In this document: piece after piece, positions 50,852 through 59,816 of the stretch
Numbering within the stretch: the stretch's first letter is position 1
How the letters are laid out: every line of letters begins with the position of its first letter
NCBI RefSeq assembly: GCF_038751955.1
Contig: NZ_JBCEXH010000002.1
Span: forward strand, 1-64,000
Source: Methanocalculus natronophilus
GTDB lineage: Archaea; Halobacteriota; Methanomicrobia; Methanomicrobiales; Methanocorpusculaceae
DNA: 64,000 nt
Reading direction: 5' to 3'
The notes under the pieces: model-generated
Seen by the model: only the letters and a program-made list of their open reading frames with translations
What the model was told of the DNA's origin: nothing
Databases searched by the model: none
Translations under genes and position numbers: made by a program

Positions 50852-51469
50852 ATGGCAATCCTGACACCGATGCAGATAGATGCATTAAATGAGCTTGGCA
50901 ATATCGGCTCATCACATGCTGCCAATGCACTCTCTGCCCTCCTGATGCACCAGATCGAACTGACTGTGCCAGCTGTTGAGATCGTTGATCTTGCTGAAGT
51001 CCACGAATATGTCACTGATGATCCCTTTGCGATCATCCTCTTTGAGATGCAGGGTGAGATCGATCACGCGGGCTATATCCTCTTCCTGCTTCCCCTCTCT
51101 TCTGCTATCCGGATGATCAACGTGATGATGGGCATGGATGACGAGAACCGCGAGATTGGCGAGATGGACGAAAGCGCACTCCAGGAGATCGGAAATATCA
51201 TGGCGTCCGCATTTCTCAATGCAACAGCAGAGCTCCTCAGTGTCATTATGATGCCCTCCCCCCCAAACCTCGTCATCGATATGGGCCATGCCGTGATCGA
51301 GGAGATACTGACGGATCTGGCAGTTGAGGTGAACGAGGTGATCATCTTCCAGACATCCCTTTCCTGTGACCAGTATTCGATCAGTGGAAACCTGATGATG
51401 CTGCCAGCAATTGATACTCTCAGAGAGATTCTCAGTATTATGGATCAGATGCTGGAAGATTCCGCCTGA
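50852..51469 (+). CDS. cheC: CheC-type phosphatase
   Basis: The 205-residue protein is a CheC family member that removes phosphate from CheY. Two copies of the active-site pattern are visible: QIDALNELGNIGSSHAANAL (residues 8-27) and ESALQEIGNIMASAFLNA. A TATA-like CTTTTTATGA lies about 35 bases upstream, so the message may have almost no leader. It stands alone, convergent with a histidine kinase. A second CheC is encoded in the operon at 54.2 kb. Confidence 0.9.
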   Translation: MAILTPMQIDALNELGNIGSSHAANALSALLMHQIELTVPAVEIVDLAEVHEYVTDDPFAIILFEMQGEIDHAGYILFLLPLSSAIRMINVMMGMDDENREIGEMDESALQEIGNIMASAFLNATAELLSVIMMPSPPNLVIDMGHAVIEEILTDLAVEVNEVIIFQTSLSCDQYSISGNLMMLPAIDTLREILSIMDQMLEDSA

Positions 51470-51570
51470 AGAGACTGGATAGAGAGCGGGAGGGCGGATA
51501 TTTTCCTTCTCTTTTGCACCCCTTTGTCTCTGGAACAGTCCGGAAATCAACAATGTATGGTATGAACCGT

Positions 51571-52992
51571 TTATATGCTGTCAACCAGGCATTCCTGCCC
51601 GTATCTATTCTGGAATCCGCCTTCCGGGACAAGCAGTTCAAACCGCACACCCTCGCCGGGAGTGCCGGTCTCGCTGATTGTGATTCCGGTGATGCTGAGG
51701 ATCTCGCGGATAAAGAAGAGGCCAAAGCCCGTGTGTTTCCCATAGCCATACTCAAAAATAAGTTCCTTCTGATCAGCGGGGATGCCCACGCCGTCATCTT
51801 CCCAGATGATAGCAAGTGAAGAGGGACGGTGTTTGCAGGTGACCTGCACGCGGACTGCACCCTCTGCATGCCGGAGTGTGTTATCATAGAGGTTCTGGAA
51901 GACTTTTGAGAGCATCGGATCGGCATAGATTAACACGCCAGAACAGTCATGGTGAATCGGGACACCCGATGTATCAAGTTCGGAGAGGCAATCTTCAAGA
52001 GATACCCAGTCGGGCTCATTCACCCCGAGCGACTCATAAAACCGGGTAAATTCCAGCTGATGCTCAATAGAGGCTGCTGCCGCCTCGATTTGTGTGAGAT
52101 AGTCAGAAAGGGTCTTATCTTCCTTGTGATCGGAGAGGAGCTCAAGATAGCCCTGGATGACCATAATCTTATTTCTGACATCATGGCGGGTGATAGACGA
52201 GAGGAGCTGGAGTTTTTTGTTTGCGAGATGGAACGCCTTCTCCGCCCGTCTCCGGTCAGTCACATCATCCAGGATGACCCGGCCACCGATAATGTCTGGC
52301 TGGCCACCACCATGAGGAGGACTCTCGGTGCTGCCCCCTCCAAAGGCCACATCCTGAGAAGCCCCGGTATGCTTTAGTATCGGCGAGATATGTGCCCGGT
52401 ACTGAAGGGGTTTTCCCTCTGGCGAGGGAAACTCGATCTCAATTGTGGCGGGCACGGCACCGTTATGCAGCGTTTTTTCAAGGAGAGCTGAGAATCCCGT
52501 CTGGGCGAGGGGCTGGTATGTGAGCAGGTTACATGATGAAATTATGCCTTCTGTTCCCTGCAGACCAAGCATTGTGAGTGCCCGGTGGTTGGCAAAGGTT
52601 ATCACGCCTCCTTTGTCTGTTGTCAGAATGCCTATTGGAGCGTTTTCCGAGAGATCAGAGAACTGCTCCTGGCTGAAACGCAGGTCCTGTTCAGCTTTCT
52701 GCCTCCTGATGATGTCCAGGGCGAGTGCAATGAGGCCAATGGTGACGAGAATGTATGCAAAGCCACGGATAAAGACAAACTCCACCCGATAGGAGTCTAT
52801 CACGCTGAGAAGGTTTGCCAGATGCGATATCCCGAAGAACCCAAATGCAAGACCGATAGAGAGGGGGATCATACTCTCTGTGCGATAGCTCCACCAGATA
52901 CTGATTGCCAGGATGAGTATGCAGGCGATGAGATTGAGTGTTGTGATTGGATCAGCAAGCTGCATCAGGCAATGCTCCAGACGATTACTCAT
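51571..52992 (-). CDS. Membrane histidine kinase with PAS domain (HK1)
   Basis: The 473-residue protein has three N-terminal membrane helices (LIACILILAISIWWSY, IPLSIGLAFGFFGISHL, FIRGFAYILVTIGLIALAL), a PAS domain (about 110-245), and a kinase core. The H-box is ITRHDVRNKIMVIQGYLELL, followed by the ATPase boxes NLYDNTLRHAEGAVRV (N), EDDGVGIPADQKEL (G1) and TGFGLFFIREIL (G2). The core belongs to the methanogen type with HDxxNK at the phospho-acceptor. Its last 99 bases are very similar to those of the next kinase. It is last in a cheY-cheC-HK2-HK1 series. Its response regulator is probably the CheY-like protein. Confidence 0.88.
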   Translation of the reverse strand: MSNRLEHCLMQLADPITTLNLIACILILAISIWWSYRTESMIPLSIGLAFGFFGISHLANLLSVIDSYRVEFVFIRGFAYILVTIGLIALALDIIRRQKAEQDLRFSQEQFSDLSENAPIGILTTDKGGVITFANHRALTMLGLQGTEGIISSCNLLTYQPLAQTGFSALLEKTLHNGAVPATIEIEFPSPEGKPLQYRAHISPILKHTGASQDVAFGGGSTESPPHGGGQPDIIGGRVILDDVTDRRRAEKAFHLANKKLQLLSSITRHDVRNKIMVIQGYLELLSDHKEDKTLSDYLTQIEAAAASIEHQLEFTRFYESLGVNEPDWVSLEDCLSELDTSGVPIHHDCSGVLIYADPMLSKVFQNLYDNTLRHAEGAVRVQVTCKHRPSSLAIIWEDDGVGIPADQKELIFEYGYGKHTGFGLFFIREILSITGITISETGTPGEGVRFELLVPEGGFQNRYGQECLVDSI

Positions 52993-53058
52993 TCTCAGAA
53001 ACGATATAGGTTTCTCTGATTCATCGCCTGAAAGATTGGAAAAAACAGAGATTCCGGA

Positions 53059-54159
53059 TTAATCGTACCGGAATCCGCCTTCGGGGACAAGCAGTTCAAA
53101 CCGCACACCCTCGCCGGGAGTGCCCGTCTCGCTGATGGCAATTCCGGTGATGCTGAGGATTTCGCGGATCAGGAAGAGGCCAAGGCCGGTATTCCTGCCA
53201 AATCCACGGTTGAAGACATCTGCCTTGTCATCGTCTGGGATACCCGGCCCGTCATCTTCCCAGGTGATCACAAGTCCTGATCCGGTTCTCTGGCAGGCGA
53301 CCCGGACATGGGTTGCCCCGTCTGCGTGGCGCAGGGTGTTGTCATAGAGATTGGAGAAGACTTTCCGGAGCATTGGATCGGCATGGACTGAGATGCCGGG
53401 GCAGTCGCAGGAGACCGGGATATCACCGGGCTCGATCTCCTGTACCTGGGCCTCAATCGAGAGCCAGGCAGGATCGCTCTGGCCTATCTTCTCATATTCA
53501 CGGTTGAAGAGCAGGATATTCTGGATGATCATCGCTGCTGCCCGCACATGCTCCAGGTATTCGGCCAGTGTGGGATCGGTTGCCATCTCTTCGGCAAAGC
53601 CGAGGAATCCGTCGATGACCATAACCTTGTTCAGGATGTCATGCCGGGTGACGCTGGAGAGGAGATGTAGTTTTGCATTGAGTTGTTCAAGGGATTCCTC
53701 AGCAGCTTTCCGCTCTCCGGCGAGCCGAAGTGCCTGATCCCTCATATTCCTGGCTGAACGGATCTCCTGGTCAAGCTCTGTGACATCCTCGATGATGATG
53801 AGTGCTGACACAGTATCGGGATCACCACCAGGATACCTGATGATTGAAGTCTGCTGGACACGGGGTGTGCCATCCGGATGCCTGCAGTCAAACAGTGAGG
53901 GATGAAGCTGGGATGAGAAGACTGCGGGCGGGCCTCCGTTCAGAACCTGGTCGATCCGGGTCTGGTATGACGGTCTTTTGAGATTTGGATAGATTTCATC
54001 AAGAAGCAAGCCGATCGTCTCTTCGCTTTTCTTTCCGCTCCAGTCAGCAAGGGTTCTGTTCCAGAGGATGATACGCCGATCCCACCCGATGACGCAGATG
54101 CCAACAGGCAGTGCATCTGAGAACCTGAGAATATCCCTTCCAATTGCGTCTGTACCCAT
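53059..54159 (-). CDS. PAS-domain histidine kinase (HK2)
   Basis: The 366-residue soluble kinase has a PAS domain (about 8-125: LPVGICVIGWDRRIILWNRT) and a kinase core with the H-box VTRHDILNKVMVIDGFLGFA. ATPase boxes are NLYDNTLRHADGATHV, WEDDGPGIPDDDKA and NTGLGLFLIREIL. It has no membrane segment. It shares the kinase core with HK1 and lies 28 bases after cheC in a cheY-cheC-HK2-HK1 operon. HK1 and HK2 look like recent duplicates of the core with different sensor parts. Confidence 0.88.
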   Translation of the reverse strand: MGTDAIGRDILRFSDALPVGICVIGWDRRIILWNRTLADWSGKKSEETIGLLLDEIYPNLKRPSYQTRIDQVLNGGPPAVFSSQLHPSLFDCRHPDGTPRVQQTSIIRYPGGDPDTVSALIIIEDVTELDQEIRSARNMRDQALRLAGERKAAEESLEQLNAKLHLLSSVTRHDILNKVMVIDGFLGFAEEMATDPTLAEYLEHVRAAAMIIQNILLFNREYEKIGQSDPAWLSIEAQVQEIEPGDIPVSCDCPGISVHADPMLRKVFSNLYDNTLRHADGATHVRVACQRTGSGLVITWEDDGPGIPDDDKADVFNRGFGRNTGLGLFLIREILSITGIAISETGTPGEGVRFELLVPEGGFRYD

Positions 54160-54187
54160 TGATTACCCACCATAATCCCGGGCGCAA

Positions 54188-54802
54188 CTAGCCTCTCTGC
54201 ATCTCCCTGACCCGGCTGATGAGGGTCTCAAATGAGAGTGTTCCCATAATGATCAGGATCTTCCCCTCAATATCGAGTGATCGTATGAACATGCGTGTTT
54301 CAGCAAGGAGAATCGCTTCCCGGTGTTCTTTCTGGACGTTCTGTATCAATGAGGGGATATCTGCTTCAGCATAGGCGGGCAGGGTATAGACGAGGTTACT
54401 GCCAAGTACGTTTGTTATGGATCCCATGACGCCGTTGATGAGGATATTGCCGACTTCCTTTAAGGTTTCTGTACTGATCGAATTGACATCGGTGTCGGCA
54501 CTGTCATGATCCAACGCGTCTCCGGTCACTGCGTGAATGAGGATATGTGCACTCTCGCCGGGGAAGATCGAGTAGGTCATCCCCGAGAATCCTCCCTCAA
54601 AGCCAAGAGATATAGCTGAATACCGGCCTTCTCCAAGAGATCTCGAGACATCCCTGAATTCTTCCTCAGAATAGATGCTGACCTCTGGTATCCGGAGCTC
54701 AATTGTTGATCCCGTCAGCTCAGACAGGATGCCGGCAGCTTTTCCGACCCCGATGTTCACGAGTTCCCGTATGGCATCAAGGTCATCAGCATGAATCTCC
54801 AT
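54188..54802 (-). CDS. CheC-type phosphatase (second copy)
   Basis: The 204-residue CheC-like protein has two active-site helices, DLDAIRELVNIGVGKAAGIL (residues 7-26) and ETLKEVGNILINGVMGSITN. Six bases separate it from the CheY-like gene upstream, and the HK2 gene follows 28 bases later. It therefore probably dephosphorylates this CheY. It shares limited sequence with the 50.8-kb CheC and is a different subgroup. Confidence 0.88.
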   Translation of the reverse strand: MEIHADDLDAIRELVNIGVGKAAGILSELTGSTIELRIPEVSIYSEEEFRDVSRSLGEGRYSAISLGFEGGFSGMTYSIFPGESAHILIHAVTGDALDHDSADTDVNSISTETLKEVGNILINGVMGSITNVLGSNLVYTLPAYAEADIPSLIQNVQKEHREAILLAETRMFIRSLDIEGKILIIMGTLSFETLISRVREMQRG

Positions 54803-54808
54803 ACCTTT

Positions 54809-55192
54809 TCACCGTCCAGTCTCGCCAGGGGACTCGAGGATTGCCTGGATGGCAGGTATGATCTCCTCGCGCCTGAGTGGTTTATTCAGAAACGATCGCG
54901 CACCGAGCTCGAGGCAGAGCGACCGGGTGGTGTCCTGGATATCGGAAGTCAGTACAATGACCGGAACATCGAGCTTTTGTTCCTGCACACTCTTCAGAAA
55001 CGAGAACCCATCCATATCGGGCATCAGAAGATCAAGGAGGATGATATCCGGCTGATCCGTTTCTGCCATCTCAAGTCCAAGCCTGCCATTGCCTGCCTCA
55101 ATACAACTGTATCCTTCGGAGAGAAGTGTCTTTTTGATTAACGTACGCTGAAAGGATGAATCATCAATGATCAGAACGGTTGTCATAGGCAT
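54809..55192 (-). CDS. cheY: CheY-like response regulator
   Basis: The 127-residue single receiver domain carries VLIIDDSSFQR (acidic pocket), DIILLDLLMPDMDG (phospho-Asp), VIVLTSDIQ (Thr) and FLNKPLRREEI (Lys). It has no output domain. It is first in the operon with cheC, HK2 and HK1. A start at 55186 is an alternative (MTTVLIIDD). Confidence 0.93.
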   Translation of the reverse strand: MPMTTVLIIDDSSFQRTLIKKTLLSEGYSCIEAGNGRLGLEMAETDQPDIILLDLLMPDMDGFSFLKSVQEQKLDVPVIVLTSDIQDTTRSLCLELGARSFLNKPLRREEIIPAIQAILESPGETGR

Positions 55193-55612
55193 CTGCTCAT
55201 TGGTATGTATAGTTTCATCCAGATTAGTGTATCTTCTCCCAACACATCCCGGGTCGCTCCTTTATGCCCGGGAGGCAGAGACGGAGGAGAGAGAAACAAA
55301 GAATTTAGCTGGGAATTGGCAGGCTCTACGTTATCATCTTCATCAGGTACCATTGTACTCGGATTACCGGCACCTGTATTGATCAAAATCAAATCGTAAC
55401 GCTTTTTATCATATACTCATATAGTCCACTGATCCTTATGCATATCAAATATAGATATCATATAGGTTAATTAAATATGAAATGCCTAACTGCCGGATAC
55501 AGAAGTATGATCAGATCCATCTGATCAGGCAGGAGCGGGATACCCCGATTCCTTCCAGTGCCTGCCAATCATCTTCTCCATTCTCCGGCATGGTTGGCTA
55601 TGGAGAGAACAG
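55193..55612. other. Spacer between cheY and the first chemoreceptor
   Basis: No gene is seen. The stretch 55380-55490 is AT-rich with several TATA-like elements (ATATAGATATCATATAGG) that probably contain the chemoreceptor promoter. GGAGAGAAC just before the ATG at 55613 acts as ribosome binding site. Confidence 0.4.
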
Positions 55613-58600
55613 ATGTCGCAGACTATTGCAGCACGATTTGGGAACATGAAGATCGGGACGAAGATCCTGATCATCTCCCTTGCACTGATTATCATCCCGA
55701 CAACCCTTCTTGGCGTCGTCGCATACAATTCTGCAAGTGGAGCAATTGAAGAGCAGATAGAAGAACAGCTTGAGATACTTGCCCAGGAAAACCTGGATAA
55801 TATCGGGAATACCTATACAGTAACGATGCAGCTGGTTCAATCCGGCCTGAATGTCCTCAGGTACAACTTCCAGAGCCATGGAACACCGGAGATCCGTGAC
55901 GGGCAACTGGTGCTTGTTGATGCTGCGGGCGGGGTGTATGTTGTTAATGATAATCACCAGATCGTTGATGGCATCTCCCGCCAGTTTGACGGAGCAGCAG
56001 CCACCATCTTCCAGGTGAGGGACAACCAGGCGATACGGATTGCAACCTCGGTCTATGGTGCAGACGGAAGGCGCGTTGTCGGGACACCGGTTGCACAGGA
56101 TGTCTATGATGTGGTGGTTGTACGCGGAGAGACATTCTATGGAGAAGCCAATGTGGTTGGTGTCGACTATATCACCGCCTATGAGCCGATCCGCGGACCT
56201 GGCGGGAATGTGATCGGCATCCTCTTTGTGGGCATCCCTCAACGCGAGACACTCGGTGTAGTGCATGAGAGTATCCGGGATTAGGTCATCGGCATAAACG
56301 GGTATATGTATATCATGGACAGTACCGGGGACCTGATAGTCCATCCACACATTGAAGGGGACAATGTCGGCCAGCATGAGTTTGCACGCGATATCATCGC
56401 GCAGCAGGAAGGCATCATGCATTACTTCTGGGAAGGCGAAGATAAGATCGCCGCATTCACCTATTATGCTCCCCTTGATTACTATATCGTCGCCGGTGCG
56501 GACTGGGTGGACTTCACAGGACCGATAAATGATATCAGGAATGCAATTCTGATCATCGTCATCGGTGCGATTATCATAGGCGGTGCAATTGCTGTTCTCT
56601 TCGGGAGAGGTATCGCACGCAGGATGGATGATCTTGTCAATCTCGGCAGGCGTGTCCAGGACGGGGATTTCTCCGGAACAGTCCAGACAGATACGAGCGG
56701 TGATGAGATTGGCCAGGTGGCAGGCGCATTCGGCGGCGTCGTTGCGACGATCCAGCAGTTCGGCTCAGAGATGAACATGATCAGTGCCGCCGCCACCGAG
56801 GGGCGGCTTGACACCCGGGGCGATGCAACAAAATTCAAGGGCGACTATGGAGCAATCATCGGTGGTGTCAATGAAACACTTGATGCAATCATCGGGCCGC
56901 TCAATGTTGCAGCAGAATATGTCGACCGCATCAGCAAGGGAGATGTGCCGGAAAAGATCACCGAACACTATTCCGGAGACTTCTATGAAGTGAAGGAGAA
57001 CCTGAATGCCTGTATCGATGCGGTGAATTTACTCGTTGAAGATTCATTAGTGCTATCAGAGGCAGCGATGGAAGGAAAACTCAGCACACGTGCAGATGCA
57101 GCAAAACACAGGGGAGACTTCAGGAAGGTTGTGGATGGTGTCAACAACACGCTTGATGCCGTCATCGGGCCGCTCAATGTTGCAGCAGAATATGTTGACC
57201 GCATCAGCAGCGGAGACATTCCTGAGAAGATAACAGACAACTACAACGGAGACTTCAACGAGATAAAGAACAACCTCAATACATGCATCGATGCAGTGAA
57301 TCTCCTCGTTGCAGATGCTAACATACTATCAAAAGCAGCGGTTGAAGGACAACTTGATACACGGGCAGATGCATCTAAGCACCAGGGAGACTTCAGAGCA
57401 ATCGTTGATGGCGTCAATCAAACCCTTGACGCCGTCATCGGGCCGCTCAATGTTGCAGCAGAATATGTCGACCGCATCAGCAGCGGAGACATTCCTGAGA
57501 AGATAACAGACAACTACAATGGAGACTTCAACGAGATAAAGAACAACCTCAATACATGCATCGATGCGGTGAATCTCCTCGTTGCAGATGCTAACATACT
57601 ATCAAAAGCAGCGGTTGAAGGAAAACTCAGCACCCGTGCAGATGCTTCGAAACACCAGGGAGACTTCAGAGCAATAGTCGATGGTGTCAATCAAACCCTT
57701 GACGCCGTCATATCCCCGGTGAATGAGACGATCAGAATAGCCGATGCTTTTGCCAATGCCGACTTCAGTGTCCGATTCTCAGATGAGATTGCTGCCAAGG
57801 GCGATATGGAGCAGCTGAAGAAATCTCTGAATAACGTCAGTACTCAAATATCGAGCGCAGTCGCAGAAGTCAGCCGGATGATGGGCGAACTCGCCGCCAT
57901 CTCTGAGGAAGCAAACGCCAGTATCGAAGAGGTCTCCTCAAGTGCCCAGCAGGTCGCACGCAACACCGGTAAAGTCAGCGAGAACTCCGAGAAGGCAAAC
58001 AACGGCGGCCAGCAGGTGCTCAGGGCAATGGAAGACCTCTCTGCAGCAGTTGAGGAGGTTACCTCGAATGCCGAGTCGGTTGCCGCACTCGCACGGAATG
58101 CAAACGACCAGTCAAAGGAAGGGGCAAGGCTTGCCGCTGCCGCTGAGCAGGGAATCGGCGAGATCAGCCAGTCCACAGGAGATGTTGACCAGATCATCAA
58201 GGGCATCAACGAGCAGATGGAGCAGATCGGAAAAATTGTCGGGCTTATCGCAGACATCTCCAACCAGACAAACCTGCTCGCACTCAATGCCGCAATCGAG
58301 GCAGCACGGGCTGGAGATGCGGGACGCGGATTTGCAGTTGTTGCAGCTGAAGTCAAATCACTTGCACAGGAGTCGGGATCATCGGCTGAGAATATCGCCA
58401 ACATGATCGGAGAACTCCAGGCACAGGCGAAGAAGGCAGCCGAGGCGATGGGAACCGCAAACACTGCTGTTGAAGCCGGATCTGAACAGATGGAGAAGAC
58501 GATTTCCGCATTCAACGATATCGTCGATGGTGTCGAGAAGATCTCACGTGCCATTGAGGAGGTTGCCAGTGCCGCAGAAGAGCAGGCGGCAACCGTTGAG

Positions 58601-58789
58601 GAGATCACAGCAAGCGTTCATGAAGTCACAGGACTGATCGAGGAGAATGCTAAAGAAGCAGGTGATGCAGCAGCTGCAACCGAAGAGGCTTCTGCAGGCA
58701 TTGACGAGGTCGCCAATATGATCCAGAACGTCAGTTCAGTTGCGAACAAGACACTCCAGGCGAACCAGAAGTTCAGGCTGGCAGAGTAG
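55613..58789 (+). pseudogene. Methyl-accepting chemotaxis protein interrupted by in-frame TAG (MCP1)
   Basis: One reading frame runs 1,058 codons but has a TAG at 56282-56284 (codon 224). The N-terminal part has a membrane helix (ILIISLALIIIPTTLLGVVA) and a Cache-type sensor domain, which continues after the stop ([20 protein letters not shown]). Then follow a second membrane helix ([20 protein letters not shown]), HAMP, a poly-HAMP array of 273-base repeats, and an MCP signalling domain with [20 protein letters not shown]. The paralogue at 61187 has ACC (Thr) at the same codon number. A single nonsense mutation is simplest, but readthrough or pyrrolysine cannot be excluded. CheW follows after 11 bases. 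The 3' half from 56306 has no ribosome binding site. Confidence 0.8.
56894..57712 (+). repeat. 273-base tandem repeats encoding HAMP pairs in MCP1
   Basis: Three units with a 273-base period begin at 56894, 57167 and 57440 (marker GGGCCGCTCAATGTTGCAGC). Each codes for 91 residues, about two HAMP-like modules ([20 protein letters not shown] and [20 protein letters not shown]). The second and third units are almost identical at DNA level, the first is more diverged. The array ends where the sequence changes to [14 protein letters not shown] before the signalling domain. Confidence 0.88.
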
Positions 58790-58800
58790 GTGGATGCACT

Positions 58801-59313
58801 ATGGTAAGTGAGGCACAACGGGAAGACGCGGGCTCAATAGCCGGATCGATCCAGGTTGTTGAGTTCATCCTCGGGGATGAGAAGTTTGCAATCGACCTCT
58901 TCGAGGTTCGGGAGGTGGTAGAGTATACCAGGATCTCTGCTCTCCCAAACTCTCCCTCCTATATCAAGGGGATCATTGACTTACGGGGCGAGATCACCAC
59001 CATCATCGATCTGAAGGAACGACTGAATATCAGGAGCTCCGACCGGGCAGAGGAAGAGTCCCGGATCATCGTCCTTGATGAGAATATCACAAAGAAGAAG
59101 GTCGGGATCATGGTCGATGATGTCCTCTCTGTCTCGACATTCGAGATGAGCCAGGTGGATGAGACTGGTGCGGCAGATGATACCGATGAAGATTCATGCA
59201 TTCTTGGGATCATCAAGAAGAAAGGGCAGGCAAAGGAGAGGGATGCAACCGATCTGATCATCTGGGTCGATATCAAACAGCTCCTCGGGGAGATGCTGAA
59301 GACATTACCATGA
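58801..59313 (+). CDS. cheW: CheW coupling protein
   Basis: The 170-residue protein matches CheW, which connects chemoreceptors to CheA. Family elements are VVEFILGDEKFAIDLFEVRE, YIKGIIDLRGEITTIIDLKE and VGIMVDDVLSVSTFEMSQVD. It follows MCP1 by 11 bases and overlaps the next receiver gene by four bases, giving an MCP-CheW-receiver-kinase operon. CheA is not encoded in this window. Confidence 0.94.
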   Translation: MVSEAQREDAGSIAGSIQVVEFILGDEKFAIDLFEVREVVEYTRISALPNSPSYIKGIIDLRGEITTIIDLKERLNIRSSDRAEEESRIIVLDENITKKKVGIMVDDVLSVSTFEMSQVDETGAADDTDEDSCILGIIKKKGQAKERDATDLIIWVDIKQLLGEMLKTLP

Positions 59314-59804
59314 GATCAGTGAAGAGAGACTTCTCGCTTGAATGCGAGAGTCCAAAAGAGATTAAAGAGAGAGCTGTTGTGAATGGCCATGACCTTTCCA
59401 TCCTCTTCATCGACGACGAACCAGGAATACTGGAGATCGGAAAGATCCTGCTTGAGCAAAGCGGCGGGTTGTCGGTATCTCTCGCAGAGAACGCATATAC
59501 CGGTTTGAATCTTCTCTCAAACCGGGATGTCGATGTGATTGTATCAGATTATGAGATGCCGGGGATGGATGGGATTGCCCTTCTCAGGCATATCAGGTCA
59601 GAAGGGTGGGACACACCCTTCATCATCTTTACCGGCCATGACAGGCACCAGTTATTCACAGAGGCTATGAGGAGCGGGGCTGACGCCTTTATCCTGAAAG
59701 GAGGAAATCCAAAGACGCAGTTTGCGATTCTTGCAAAAACAATCCGGGATTCGGCATCAAGCCGTATATCAGGGAAAGAGAAGGGACAAAAGAGACCAGA
59801 TTGA
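59310..59804 (+). CDS. Receiver-domain protein (response regulator)
   Basis: From the ATG at 59310 (overlapping the cheW stop by four bases) the product has 164 residues. The receiver domain carries LSILFIDDEPGILEIGKILL, DVDVIVSDYEMPGMDGIALL (phospho-Asp), FIIFTGHDRHQ (Thr) and AFILKGGNPK (Lys). The first about 24 residues are a charged extension. It is followed by HK3, its likely kinase. It lacks an output domain and may signal by protein interaction. Confidence 0.9.
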   Translation: MRSVKRDFSLECESPKEIKERAVVNGHDLSILFIDDEPGILEIGKILLEQSGGLSVSLAENAYTGLNLLSNRDVDVIVSDYEMPGMDGIALLRHIRSEGWDTPFIIFTGHDRHQLFTEAMRSGADAFILKGGNPKTQFAILAKTIRDSASSRISGKEKGQKRPD

Positions 59805-59816
59805 GAGACAGATGAG

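Noticed and set aside
56282-56306. MCP1 as two separate functional genes
   Set aside because: The downstream part begins inside the Cache domain, has no ribosome binding site, and shares frame and domain continuity with the upstream part and with MCP2.
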